Assembly (NCBI RefSeq): GCF_013363975.1
Contig: NZ_JABWGN010000028.1
Location: 1-57,787, forward strand
Length of the DNA: 57,787 nt
DNA from: Nonomuraea montanisoli
Lineage (GTDB): Bacteria > Actinomycetota > Actinomycetes > Streptosporangiales > Streptosporangiaceae
Direction: 5' to 3'
Under the pieces are notes generated by a model. The model was not told the DNA's origin. It saw only the letters and a list, made by a program, of their open reading frames with translations, and did no database searches. Positions 46,602-55,002 of this stretch are shown in pieces. Both the position numbers and the translations under genes were made by a program. Every line of letters begins with the position of its first letter. Within the stretch, counting starts at the first letter, position 1.

Positions 46602-47096
46602 TTAACCTTCCTTGGTTTCCTGGTTGACGGTGCCGTTGCCGGTGGACGCCGCATAGGGCTCAAGAGCGGCACGAAGCTCCTCCGGCAGCGACTGCTCGTC
46701 GTCCGCGACGGAGTCGCTCCGGGGATGAGCATTCTGGGAGGTCTGCTCATCTCCGGCGCGCTTCTCCTTGCGGAACGACTCATAGATATCAATCAGCACC
46801 TGGCGTTGCCGCTCGGTGAGATGCGTGTCGGCCCTGATGGCGGTGACGACGTCGCTCGGGGTCTCACGGTCCTCGATGAGGCCGGCCTGCACGTACAGCG
46901 CCTGGGCGGAGATGTGCAGGCCCTTGGCGATCTGGTTGAGGATCTCCGCGCTCGGCTTGCGCAGGCCGCGCTCGATCTGGCTCAGGTAGGGGTTGGAGAC
47001 CCCCGCCGCCGCCGCGAGCTGGCGCAGCGAGATCTTCGCCTGCTGCCTCTGCTCGCGGATGTACTCGCCGATCGAGCCGACCTTCGGTAGTGCCAT
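46602..47096 (-). CDS. XRE-type helix-turn-helix regulator
   Basis: The 164-residue regulator has an N-terminal Cro/C1-type HTH (EYIREQRQQAKISLRQLAAAAGVSNPYLSQIERGLRKPS) and an acidic C-terminal part. Its stop is three bases from the hbhA start, so the genes are one operon. In mycobacteria the same pairing occurs. ATG 47096 is chosen over longer frames upstream. Confidence 0.9.
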   Translation of the reverse strand: MALPKVGSIGEYIREQRQQAKISLRQLAAAAGVSNPYLSQIERGLRKPSAEILNQIAKGLHISAQALYVQAGLIEDRETPSDVVTAIRADTHLTERQRQVLIDIYESFRKEKRAGDEQTSQNAHPRSDSVADDEQSLPEELRAALEPYAASTGNGTVNQETKEG

Positions 47097-47156
47097 GCCT
47101 CCATTGTGCGCCACTCTGCTTGCAATTGCAAACGAAATGGTTAACACCAGCAAGCG

Positions 47157-48062
47157 TCAGAGCTGGTAGATCCAGAGGAACGGCGTGGACGTGACCAACG
47201 TCACGGACAGCGCGACGGCGCCGTAGCGGAGGCTCATCGGCAGCTCCGGCGCCGGCTTGAGCAGCCGGTCGACCCGGGCCATGAGGTTGTGGGCGCCGAC
47301 GCCGAGCATGCCGTGCGGCGTCGGCATGGCGCCGGCCGTGCCGAACCTGAGCAGCGCGGTCGCGAGCCGGCGCGGCGAGCAGTAGCGGCGGGCGCGGTCG
47401 TCGGCGGCCATCTCGATGAGCAGCTCCACCTGGGCCTGCGCGTCGCGGACCACCTTCGACCAGGGCAGCGCCCGGCGCAGCGCCGCGAACGGCAGCAGCA
47501 CCAGGTCGTGCCGCTCGCGCACGTGGGCCGCCTCGTGGGCGAGCACGGCGGCCATCTCGTCCTTCGACAGCAGGCTCAGCGCGCCCTGGCTGACCACGAC
47601 CTGCGAGCGGAGCCCGGGCACGCAGTAGGCGGCCGCGCTCGGGTGGTCGAGCACGCGCACGCCCGGCAGCACCGGGTCGTCATGGGAGATCAGGGCCAGC
47701 AGCGTGCGATGCCGGTGGCGGGCCCGCAACGTCTGCACGCCCGCGGTCAGCAGGACCGCGACCAGCACGGCCAGCGCGGTGAGGCCGGCGACCATCGCCA
47801 CGACGTGCAGCGCGTCCCACGGCACGAGGGGCGAGCGCCCGGTGGCGAAGGAGACCAGCCCGTGCAGCACGCCCTCGCCGTACGGCTGGACGGCGAAGGC
47901 CAGCATCGCGCCGGTGGAGGCCAGGCCCCAGGACACGCCCAGGGCCTGCCAGAGGAGGATCGCGGTCTTGGGGGCCCGGGAGGTCCAGCGGGCCGTGGTG
48001 AAGCACCAGGAGCCGAGCCCGCACGCCGTGGCGAGCGCTGCCAGCACCGCTGCCGTGGTCAC
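47157..48062 (-). CDS. M56 (BlaR1/MecR1-like) membrane metallopeptidase
   Basis: The 301-residue protein has about four hydrophobic segments and the zinc site H176-E177-A-A-H180 in VLAHEAAHVRERHD, with the downstream Glu in IEMAADDRAR. No extracytoplasmic penicillin-binding sensor domain follows, so the signal is unknown. GTG 48062 overlaps the stop of the BlaI-type gene (GTGA). Upon signalling it would cleave or release BlaI. Confidence 0.9.
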   Translation of the reverse strand: MTTAAVLAALATACGLGSWCFTTARWTSRAPKTAILLWQALGVSWGLASTGAMLAFAVQPYGEGVLHGLVSFATGRSPLVPWDALHVVAMVAGLTALAVLVAVLLTAGVQTLRARHRHRTLLALISHDDPVLPGVRVLDHPSAAAYCVPGLRSQVVVSQGALSLLSKDEMAAVLAHEAAHVRERHDLVLLPFAALRRALPWSKVVRDAQAQVELLIEMAADDRARRYCSPRRLATALLRFGTAGAMPTPHGMLGVGAHNLMARVDRLLKPAPELPMSLRYGAVALSVTLVTSTPFLWIYQL

Positions 48063-48415
48063 TCGTCCTCCAGCTCCGTGAGGGCTCTTCGCAGGATCTC
48101 CGCCTCCGGGCCGGACACGCCCTGGGCGAAGCGGGTGAGGGCGGCCGAGCGGTCGCCCGTCATGTCGAGCGCTTCCAGCATAAGCTCCGCGACGTATGCG
48201 TCGCGGGTCGCCGCCGGAGCGTAGCGCCATGCGCGGCCGTCACGGGTGCGGTGGAGGAACCCCTTGCGGGTGAGACGGTCGAGAACGGTCATGACCGTGG
48301 TCGGGGCGAGGTCGCGGTCGGCGATGAGCCGGCCGACCTCGCGGGCGGTGAGCGCCGTGCTCTGCGCCCAGAGGATGTCCATGATGCTGCGTTCGAGCTC
48401 GCCGAGACCCTTCAC
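48059..48415 (-). CDS. BlaI/MecI-family repressor
   Basis: The 118-residue repressor has winged helix GELERSIMDILWAQSTALTAREVGRLIADRDLAPTTVMTVLDRLTRKGFL and a dimerisation helix. GTG 48415 is chosen because family members begin at GELE. The next gene is the M56 protease. An operator-like palindrome lies ten bases upstream of its start. Confidence 0.92.
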   Translation of the reverse strand: MKGLGELERSIMDILWAQSTALTAREVGRLIADRDLAPTTVMTVLDRLTRKGFLHRTRDGRAWRYAPAATRDAYVAELMLEALDMTGDRSAALTRFAQGVSGPEAEILRRALTELEDE

Positions 48416-48424
48416 ACGCTCCAG

Positions 48425-48436
48425 CGTAGTACTACG
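48425..48436. promoter_or_regulatory. BlaI operator-like palindrome
   Basis: CGTAGTACTACG is a perfect 12-bp palindrome containing the TAGTACTA core known for actinobacterial BlaI boxes. It lies ten bases upstream of the BlaI start codon, in position for autoregulation. Confidence 0.75.
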
Positions 48437-48527
48437 AGCTGTCGAGCACGCATCCGGACGTCGTGAGACCTCCGGCACATCAGTGCACACCATCCTCACC
48501 GAACGGCAACAAAAGCGGCAAAAGGGG

Positions 48528-49346
48528 TCAGTGCGTCAGAGGGGCGACGGCCTGCCACGGCAGCGTGACCTCGCCCAGCCGCCACCGGGCCACCCCGCCG
48601 AGGGGCGCCTGGCGCGGGATCGGCCACGTGCGGGCCAGCATGGTCACCGCCGCCAGCCACCGCTGCCGCAGCCCGTGCACCCCGTACGGCGCGCAGACCG
48701 CCCACGCGTGGTCGAAGTCGCGCAGGAGGGCATGGATGCGCTCACCCGGGACGTTGCGGTGGATGAGCGTCTTCGGCAGCCGCTCGGCCAGGTCGGAGGG
48801 CCGTTCGAAGGCGTCGAAGCGGGCCGAGAACGTGAGCGTCCGCGGTCCCTCGGCGGTCAGGCCGGCCCAGACCGCGCGGTGGCCGACCTCGGAGCAGGTG
48901 CCCTCGACCAGGACGCCTCCGGGGGCCAGCCGGCCGCGCAGCAGGTCCCAGTAGTGCCACGCCTCCGCCTCGCCGTACTGGCGCAGCACGTTGAACGCGC
49001 GCACCAGCACCGGCGGGCGCGCCACGGGCAGCTCGAACCCGCCGAGCGCGAAGCTCAGCCCGGGCCGCTCGTACGGCTTGGCCAGCGCGACCCGCGCCGG
49101 GTCGATCTCGATGCCCGTGACCTCGACGTCGGGCCGGATCCGGCGCAGCCGCGTGAACAGCTCCAGCGTCGTCACGTGCGAGGCGCCGTAGCCGAGGTCC
49201 ACGACCAGGGGCCGCTCGGCGGCGCGCAGCAGGCCGCCGTGGGCCGCGGCGATCCACCGGTCGGCCCGTCGCAGCCGGTTCTGCGCGGTCGTGCCCCGGG
49301 TGATCGAGCCGACGGGCCGGCCCGCGGGCCCGGCCGGTCTAGCCAC
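48528..49346 (-). CDS. Class I SAM-dependent methyltransferase
   Basis: The 272-residue protein has motif I VVDLGYGASHVTTLELF, motif II VEVTGIEIDPARV and motif III VRAFNVLRQYGEAEA. The substrate is unknown. GTG 49346 lies eight bases inside the end of the SDR gene upstream, so the two are one transcript. Confidence 0.88.
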   Translation of the reverse strand: MARPAGPAGRPVGSITRGTTAQNRLRRADRWIAAAHGGLLRAAERPLVVDLGYGASHVTTLELFTRLRRIRPDVEVTGIEIDPARVALAKPYERPGLSFALGGFELPVARPPVLVRAFNVLRQYGEAEAWHYWDLLRGRLAPGGVLVEGTCSEVGHRAVWAGLTAEGPRTLTFSARFDAFERPSDLAERLPKTLIHRNVPGERIHALLRDFDHAWAVCAPYGVHGLRQRWLAAVTMLARTWPIPRQAPLGGVARWRLGEVTLPWQAVAPLTH

Positions 49347-50082
49347 TGACGCGGTGGACCTTGTGCTGGGCGGCCTGCGCGCGGGGGCGCATGACGATGC
49401 GGTCGATGTTGACGTGGGACGGGCGGGTGACGGTCCAGGCGATCGCGTCGGCCACGTCGTCGGCGGTCAGCGGGTCGGGCACGCCCTCGTAGACCCGGGC
49501 GGCGGCCGCCTCGTCGCCCCGGAACCGGTTGACCGCGAACCCCTCGGTGCGCACCATGCCGGGGGCGATCTCCACCACCCGCACCGGCTGCCCGGACAGC
49601 TCCAGCCGCAGCGTGCCGGCCATGGACGACTGGGCGTGCTTGGCCGCGACGTAGCCGCCGCCGCCCTCGTACGGCACCATGCCGGCGGTCGAGGTGAGCA
49701 GCACGACCACGCCGTCGCCCGACTCCACCAGCTTGGGCAGCAGCGCCTTGGTCACGCGCAGCGTGCCCAGCACGTTCGTGTCGAACATCGCCTGCCAGTC
49801 GTCGATCCGCCCCTCGGCGACGGACTCCAGGCCGAACGCGCCGCCCGCGTTGTTGACGAGCACGTCGCAGCGCTCAAGGGCGGCGGCCAGCTCGTCCACC
49901 GACTCCTGCGAGGTCACGTCGAGCGTGACGGGCCTGATCGAGGGCATCTCCTCGGACAGCCGCTCCAGCCGGTCGCGCCGTCTGGCGCCCGCCACCACGT
50001 CGTAGCCCTCGGCGGCGAGGCGCCGCGCCGTCGCCTCGCCGATGCCGCTGCTCGCCCCGGTCACCACAGCCGTTCTCCTCAT
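49339..50082 (-). CDS. Short-chain dehydrogenase/reductase
   Basis: The 247-residue classical SDR has cofactor loop TGASSGIGEATARRL, NNAGGAF, the catalytic Ser in LLTSTAGMVPYEG and Y-x-x-x-K in GYVAAKHAQSS. NADP(H) preference is suggested by GARRRDRLE. ATG 50082 is the family-like start; an ATG nine bases upstream adds three residues. It overlaps the methyltransferase downstream. Confidence 0.9.
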   Translation of the reverse strand: MRRTAVVTGASSGIGEATARRLAAEGYDVVAGARRRDRLERLSEEMPSIRPVTLDVTSQESVDELAAALERCDVLVNNAGGAFGLESVAEGRIDDWQAMFDTNVLGTLRVTKALLPKLVESGDGVVVLLTSTAGMVPYEGGGGYVAAKHAQSSMAGTLRLELSGQPVRVVEIAPGMVRTEGFAVNRFRGDEAAAARVYEGVPDPLTADDVADAIAWTVTRPSHVNIDRIVMRPRAQAAQHKVHRVSG

Positions 50083-50099
50083 GGGCCACATCCTGCCAG

Positions 50100-50399
50100 G
50101 ACCGCACGAACGCCCTCGTCCGCGACCACCTGTCGGGAACGCGGGCAGAACCCAGCCCACCGCCTCCACCCGGGACCGCACGGACGACCCGGCCGAGCCG
50201 CGAGGAGGACCCGGCCGAGACGGGCGGAGGACCTGGCCGAGCAGAGCGGAGGACCCCGGCCGAGATCGCATGTCGGGAATGCCGGAAAATTCGGCCCTCC
50301 ACCTCCTGTCAGGACCGCACGCACAACCCCGGCCGAGATCGCATGTCGGGAATGCCGGAAAATTCTGGTTGGTTGGTTTCGTTTTGGAGGTGATGTCGG
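50100..50399. repeat. Repeat block between the SDR gene and mshA
   Basis: Contains three 22-bp tandem units on the pattern CCCGGCCGAG-n5-CGGAGGA starting at 50188, 50210 and 50232. Two identical 40-base copies follow (50253-50292 and 50326-50365), 73 bases apart, containing ATCGCATGTCGGGAATGCCG. Fragments of the same motif (GGACCGCACG, CTGTCGGGAA) recur at 50098-50180. No gene is seen. The mshA ribosome binding site follows. Confidence 0.8.
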
Positions 50400-51677
50400 G
50401 TGAGGCGACGACCGGTGAACCGGGTCGCGACGATCAGCATGCACACGTCACCGCTGGACCAGCCCGGCACGGGCGACGCCGGCGGCATGAACGTCTACAT
50501 CGTCGAGTCGGCCAAGCGGCTCGCCCAGCTCGGCGTGGAGGTGGACATCTTCACCCGCGCCACCGCCGGCGACCTGCCGCCCGTGACCGAGCTCGCCCCC
50601 GGCGTCCTCGTCCGCCACCTCACCGCCGGGCCGTACGAGGAGCTCGACCGCGCCGACATGCCGAGCCAGCTCTGCGCGTTCCTGTCCGGCGTGCTGCGCA
50701 CCGAGGCCATGTACGACCCCGGCCGCTACGACGTCATCCACTCCCACTACTGGCTGTCGGGCCAGGTCGGCTGGCTGGCCAAGGAGCGCTGGGGCGTCCC
50801 CCTCGTCCACACCATGCACACCATGGCCAAGGTCAAGAACCTCCTGCTGGCCCGCGACGACCGCCCGGAGCCGCAGGCCCGCGTGGTCGGCGAGCAGCAG
50901 GTCGTCGAGATCGCCGACCGCCTCGTCGCCAACACCGCCGACGAGGCCCAGGAGCTCATGGACCTGTACGGGGCGCCCGAGGAGCGGGTCGCCGTCGTGA
51001 ACCCCGGCGTCAACCTCACCGTCTTCCAGCCCGCCTCCAAGGGCGCCGCCCGCCATCGGCTCGGCCTGCCGCAGAACGCCCACGTGCTGCTCTTCGTCGG
51101 CCGCATCCAGCCGCTCAAGGCCCCCGACGTGCTGCTGCGCGCCGCCTCCCGCATGCTCATCGAGGACCCGTCGCTGCGCGAGCGGCTCATCGTCGCCTGC
51201 GTGGGCGGCCCCTCGGGCAACGGCCTGGCCCGGCCCGCCCTCCTCGTCGAGCTGGCCGCCGAGCTGGGCATCTCCGACGTGGTGCGGCTCGTGCCGCCCG
51301 CCCCGCAGCAGGAACTGGCCGACTGGTACCGCGCCGCCGACGTCACCGTCGTGCCGTCGTACAGCGAGTCGTTCGGGCTGGTCGCGCTGGAGTCGCAGGC
51401 GTGCGGCACGCCCGTCGCCGCGGCCGCCGTCGGCGGGCTGCGCACGGCCGTGCGCGACGGCGTGTCCGGCGTGCTCGTGGACGGCCACGACGCGCACGAG
51501 TGGTCGCGCGCGCTGCGCCGCTTCGTCACCTCGCCGCGCTGGCGCGAGCACCTGTCGGCGGGCGCGCGCACGCACGCCGCCGCCTTCGGCTGGCAGGCCA
51601 CCGCCGCGCATCTCCAGGACGTCTACGCCGAGGCCGTCGCCCACCTGAACCGGCTGCCCCTCGCGATCAACTCGTAG
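50400..51677 (+). CDS. mshA: Mycothiol glycosyltransferase
   Basis: The 425-residue GT4 glycosyltransferase makes GlcNAc-Ins-P, the first step of mycothiol synthesis. Visible: HTSPLDQPGTGDAGGMNVYI at the N-terminus (sugar acceptor side), VVNPGVNLTVFQP, VGRIQPLKAPDVLLRA and the donor motif PSYSESFGLVALESQACGTP. GTG 50400 follows GGAGGTGATG, an almost perfect ribosome binding site. mshD is in the same window. Confidence 0.94.
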   Translation: MRRRPVNRVATISMHTSPLDQPGTGDAGGMNVYIVESAKRLAQLGVEVDIFTRATAGDLPPVTELAPGVLVRHLTAGPYEELDRADMPSQLCAFLSGVLRTEAMYDPGRYDVIHSHYWLSGQVGWLAKERWGVPLVHTMHTMAKVKNLLLARDDRPEPQARVVGEQQVVEIADRLVANTADEAQELMDLYGAPEERVAVVNPGVNLTVFQPASKGAARHRLGLPQNAHVLLFVGRIQPLKAPDVLLRAASRMLIEDPSLRERLIVACVGGPSGNGLARPALLVELAAELGISDVVRLVPPAPQQELADWYRAADVTVVPSYSESFGLVALESQACGTPVAAAAVGGLRTAVRDGVSGVLVDGHDAHEWSRALRRFVTSPRWREHLSAGARTHAAAFGWQATAAHLQDVYAEAVAHLNRLPLAINS

Positions 51678-51713
51678 GAGCGGGCGGGGCCGCCGGCTCA
51701 TAGGGTGTACGGC

Positions 51714-52202
51714 ATGCGCGATGTCGTCGAAGCCGCGCTCAAGGCCGCGGACGTCTCCTACGACGAGCCCCGGCCCGGAGCCTTCCTGGTGAAGCTGCCG
51801 GGCCAGCACAAGCTGGCCACCATGACCTGGCTGATCGTCGGTGAGCAGGCGCTGCACGTCGAGGCGTTCTTCTGCCGTCAGCCGGACGAGAACCACGCCG
51901 AGTTCTACAAGTGGCTGCTCGGCCGCAACGGCGGCATGTACGGCGTGCACTTCTCCGTCGACCCGGTGGGCGACGTCTACCTCGTGGGCCGCGTGCCGCT
52001 CGCGGCCGTCACCGAGGACGAGATCGACCGCCTGCTCGGCTGTGTGCTGACCTACTCCGACGACTGGTTCGACCGGGCGCTGGAGCTGGGGTTCGCCTCG
52101 TCGATCCGGCGCGAGTGGGAGTGGCGGGCCAAGCGCGGCGAGTCGCTGGCCAACCTCCAGGCGTTCGCCCGCTTCGCCGACCCCGGCCGCGCGAGCGACT
52201 GA
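51714..52202 (+). CDS. YbjN-domain protein
   Basis: The 162-residue protein has the YbjN/SecB-chaperone-like fold (FLVKLPGQHKLATMTWLIVG, YVHFSVDPVGDVYLVGRVPL-like strands, DDWFDRALELGF). In actinobacteria it is regularly encoded between mshA and gpmA. ATG 51714. Confidence 0.88.
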   Translation: MRDVVEAALKAADVSYDEPRPGAFLVKLPGQHKLATMTWLIVGEQALHVEAFFCRQPDENHAEFYKWLLGRNGGMYGVHFSVDPVGDVYLVGRVPLAAVTEDEIDRLLGCVLTYSDDWFDRALELGFASSIRREWEWRAKRGESLANLQAFARFADPGRASD

Positions 52203-52260
52203 CACCCGCGCGACCACCTGGCCCGGCGGCGTTTTGGAGCGGGCCCCTAGGATTGGCCGC

Positions 52261-53004
52261 ATGGCGACTTTGGTGCTGCTGCGGCACGGCGAGAGCGACT
52301 GGAACGCGAAGGGCCTGTTCACCGGCTGGGTTGACGTCAGCCTGTCGGCCAAGGGCGAGGACGAGGCCCGCCGGGGCGGAAGGCTCCTGGTGGAGGCCGG
52401 GGTGCGGCCCGACGTGGTCCACACCAGCCTGCTGACCAGGGCCATCCAGACGGCCCAGTTCGCGCTCGGCGAGGCCGACCTGCTGTGGCTGCCGGTGCGC
52501 CGCTCCTGGCGGCTCAACGAGCGCCACTACGGTGCCCTGCAGGGCAAGAACAAGGCGCAGACGCGCGAGGAGTTCGGCGACGAGCAGTTCATGCTGTGGC
52601 GCCGCTCCTACGACGTGCCCCCGCCCCCGATCGCCGACGACGACGAGTACTCCCAGGCGGGCGACGCGCGGTACGCGCTGCTGCCGCCGGAGATCATGCC
52701 GCGTACGGAGTGCCTGAAGGACGTCGTGGACCGCATGCTGCCGTACTGGTACGACGCGATCGTCCCCGACCTCGCGGCCGGCCGCACGGTGCTGGTGGCC
52801 GCCCACGGCAACTCGCTGCGCGCGCTGGTCAAGCACCTCGACGGCATCGGCGACGAGGAGATCGCGGGCCTCAACATCCCCACGGGCATCCCGCTGCGCT
52901 ACGAGCTCGACGAGTCGTTCCGGCCGCTGCGGCGGGGCGGCGAGTACCTCGACCCCGACGCGGCGGCGGCGGCCATCCAGGCGGTCGCCAACCAGGGGCG
53001 CTGA
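52261..53004 (+). CDS. gpmA: 2,3-bisphosphoglycerate-dependent phosphoglycerate mutase
   Basis: The 247-residue glycolytic enzyme has the phosphohistidine motif LVLLRHGESDWNAKGLFTGW (catalytic His9 by numbering from ATG 52261), ERHYGALQGKNK and AAHGNSLRALVKHLDG with the second catalytic His. It interconverts 3- and 2-phosphoglycerate. Confidence 0.95.
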   Translation: MATLVLLRHGESDWNAKGLFTGWVDVSLSAKGEDEARRGGRLLVEAGVRPDVVHTSLLTRAIQTAQFALGEADLLWLPVRRSWRLNERHYGALQGKNKAQTREEFGDEQFMLWRRSYDVPPPPIADDDEYSQAGDARYALLPPEIMPRTECLKDVVDRMLPYWYDAIVPDLAAGRTVLVAAHGNSLRALVKHLDGIGDEEIAGLNIPTGIPLRYELDESFRPLRRGGEYLDPDAAAAAIQAVANQGR

Positions 53005-53012
53005 CAACGCGA

Positions 53013-53041
53013 GGGCCGGCCCGGTGACTCCGGGCCGGCCC
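53013..53041. terminator. Convergent terminator gpmA/phoU
   Basis: GGGCCGGCCCGG-TGACT-CCGGGCCGGCCC is a perfect 12-bp stem, nine bases after the gpmA stop and 15 before the phoU stop. Confidence 0.85.
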
Positions 53042-53055
53042 GAGAAGACGGCGGG

Positions 53056-53700
53056 TCAGGCGGGGCGCGAGCCCGTCACCAGGTAGACCACGGCGCTCGC
53101 GACGCGCACCGCGTGGTCGGCGTACCGCTCGTAGTAGCGGCCGATCAGCGTGATGTCGATGGCGGGCTCCACGCCGTGCGCCCAGTCCTTGGCCAGGATC
53201 GTCCGGAACAGCCTGCGGTGCAGCCGGTCCATGGCGTCGTCGTCCTGGTCCAGTTCCAATGCCGAGTCCACGTCGCGGGAGGCGATGCAGCTCCCGGCCT
53301 TGGTGACCAGGTTCTCGGCGATCTGCCCCATCTCGACGATCGTGGAGCGGGCCTCGGCCGGGATCGCCGACTCGGGATGACGCAGCCGCGCCACCTTGGC
53401 CACGTGGACCGCCAGGTCGCCCATGCGCTCCAGGTCGGTGCCCATGCGCAGCGCCGTGATGACCATCCGCAGGTCCACCGCGACCGGCTGCTGGCGGGCC
53501 ATCAGCTCGAAGATCGTCGTCTCGACGTCCTCGAAGATGCCGTTCACCTCCGCGTCGCGGGAGATGACGCTCTCCGCGAGCTGCAGGTCGGAGTCCAGCA
53601 GGGCGGTCGTGGCCCGGGAGATGGCCGAGCGGACAAGCCTGGTCATCTCGACCAGCTTGTCGGTCAGGGAATCAAGATCCTCATGGTACGCGTCGCGCAT
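53056..53700 (-). CDS. phoU: Phosphate signalling protein PhoU
   Basis: The 214-residue helical protein consists of two three-helix PhoU repeats with E/D metal motifs (SRDAEVNGIFEDVE, MGTDLERMGDLAVHVAKVAR, RYYERYADHAVRVASAVVY). It dampens the SenX3 sensor when phosphate is plentiful. It is divergent from senX3 and has a three-unit PHO box 19 bases upstream of its start. Confidence 0.93.
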   Translation of the reverse strand: MRDAYHEDLDSLTDKLVEMTRLVRSAISRATTALLDSDLQLAESVISRDAEVNGIFEDVETTIFELMARQQPVAVDLRMVITALRMGTDLERMGDLAVHVAKVARLRHPESAIPAEARSTIVEMGQIAENLVTKAGSCIASRDVDSALELDQDDDAMDRLHRRLFRTILAKDWAHGVEPAIDITLIGRYYERYADHAVRVASAVVYLVTGSRPA

Positions 53701-53718
53701 GCCGTCACCGTACGTGTG

Positions 53719-53751
53719 TGCCGATGAACGAACCCCGACCGTCAGATGAAC
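53719..53751 (-). promoter_or_regulatory. PHO box (three 11-bp direct repeats) before phoU
   Basis: On the minus strand three adjoining 11-mers are GTTCATCTGAC (53751-53741), GGTCGGGGTTC (53740-53730) and GTTCATCGGCA (53729-53719). First and third follow the GTTCAYC start of actinobacterial PhoP direct repeats. On the plus strand GTTCATCCCCA (53768-53778) is another candidate unit facing senX3. Confidence 0.75.
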
Positions 53752-53823
53752 TTTCCGGGAAAGGGGCGTTCATCCCCAGGTGAGAGGAGTGTCACGCGAA
53801 GTCGTCCGCCTACCATCGATGAC

Positions 53824-55002
53824 ATGAGTGAGATGGCCATGAGCTTCGCGGCCCTGGCCGGCTTCGTCGTGGGGGCAGTCGCGGTCCTGTTCTACCGCAA
53901 CCAGATCGAGAGCCCCCGGCGTGCCGCCAAGGCCGAGGCGCCCGACCCGGGCGCGCTGCCGCAGGGCGTCGCATCGGTGCTGGCCGTACTGCCGTCCTCG
54001 GCCGTCGTCCTCGACGCGCACGACCGCGTGCTGCGCGCCAGCTCGGCCGCGCGCGCGTTCGGCCTGGTCAAGGGCGAGAGGCTGATGGCCGCCGAGCTGC
54101 TCGCGCTCGCCCGGCAGGTACGCAGGGACGGCGAGATCAGGGAGAGCGAGATCGACGTCGCCGGCCACAAGTTCGGCCAGGAGACCACCAGCTTCGCGGT
54201 CCGCGTGGCGCCGCTGGGCTCCTACGGGCAGGTGCTGGTGCTCGCCGAGGACCAGACCGAGCGGCGCCGGGTCGAGGCCGTCCGCCGCGACTTCGTCGCC
54301 AACGTCAGCCACGAGCTCAAGACGCCCGTGGGCGCCCTGAGCCTGCTCGCCGAGACCATCCAGGACGCCGCCGACGACCCCGAGGCGGTGACCCGCTTCG
54401 CCGGCCGCATGCAGCACGAGGCGGCCCGGCTGACCTACCTCGTCCAGGACCTCATCACGCTGAGCCGCATCCAGGGCGCCGAGCCCATCCCGACCCCCGG
54501 CCAGGTGGCGATCGACGAGTCGATCCACGACGCCATCGACCGCTGCAACACCCGCGCCAGCGCCAAGGACATCACGCTGGCCACCGGCGGCGCCGAGGGG
54601 CTGCGCGTCTGGGGCGACGACGAGCTGCTCGTCACCGCCCTGCGCAACCTCATCGACAACGCCATCGCCTACAGCCCCGAGCACACCCGCGTCGTCGTCA
54701 GCGTCAGACCCGCCGGCGACTCCGTCGAGATCAGCGTCAGCGACCAGGGCATCGGCATCCCGGAGGAGTCGCTGGAGCGCATCTTCGAGCGCTTCTTCCG
54801 CGTCGACGCGGCCCGGTCGCGCGCGACCGGCGGCACCGGACTCGGCCTGGCGATCGTCAAGCACGTCGCCGCCGCCCACGCCGGCGAGGTCTCCGTCTGG
54901 AGCAAGGAAGGCTCCGGCTCCACCTTCACGCTTCGGCTGCCCGCCTTCGGCGGCACGGCCGTGCTAGTACAACCCGCGAGTCCCCTGGAGGCGGCCCGAT
55001 GA
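53824..55002 (+). CDS. senX3: Phosphate sensor histidine kinase (SenX3/PhoR)
   Basis: The 392-residue kinase has one N-terminal membrane segment (about 6-24), a PAS-like region (about 48-145), the H-box FVANVSHELKTPVGAL with His163, and the ATPase domain with NLIDNAIAYS, DQGIGIP and GTGLGLAI. There is no large outer sensor domain, so signal probably comes via the Pst/PhoU complex. It overlaps regX3 by ATGA. Confidence 0.94.
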   Translation: MSEMAMSFAALAGFVVGAVAVLFYRNQIESPRRAAKAEAPDPGALPQGVASVLAVLPSSAVVLDAHDRVLRASSAARAFGLVKGERLMAAELLALARQVRRDGEIRESEIDVAGHKFGQETTSFAVRVAPLGSYGQVLVLAEDQTERRRVEAVRRDFVANVSHELKTPVGALSLLAETIQDAADDPEAVTRFAGRMQHEAARLTYLVQDLITLSRIQGAEPIPTPGQVAIDESIHDAIDRCNTRASAKDITLATGGAEGLRVWGDDELLVTALRNLIDNAIAYSPEHTRVVVSVRPAGDSVEISVSDQGIGIPEESLERIFERFFRVDAARSRATGGTGLGLAIVKHVAAAHAGEVSVWSKEGSGSTFTLRLPAFGGTAVLVQPASPLEAAR

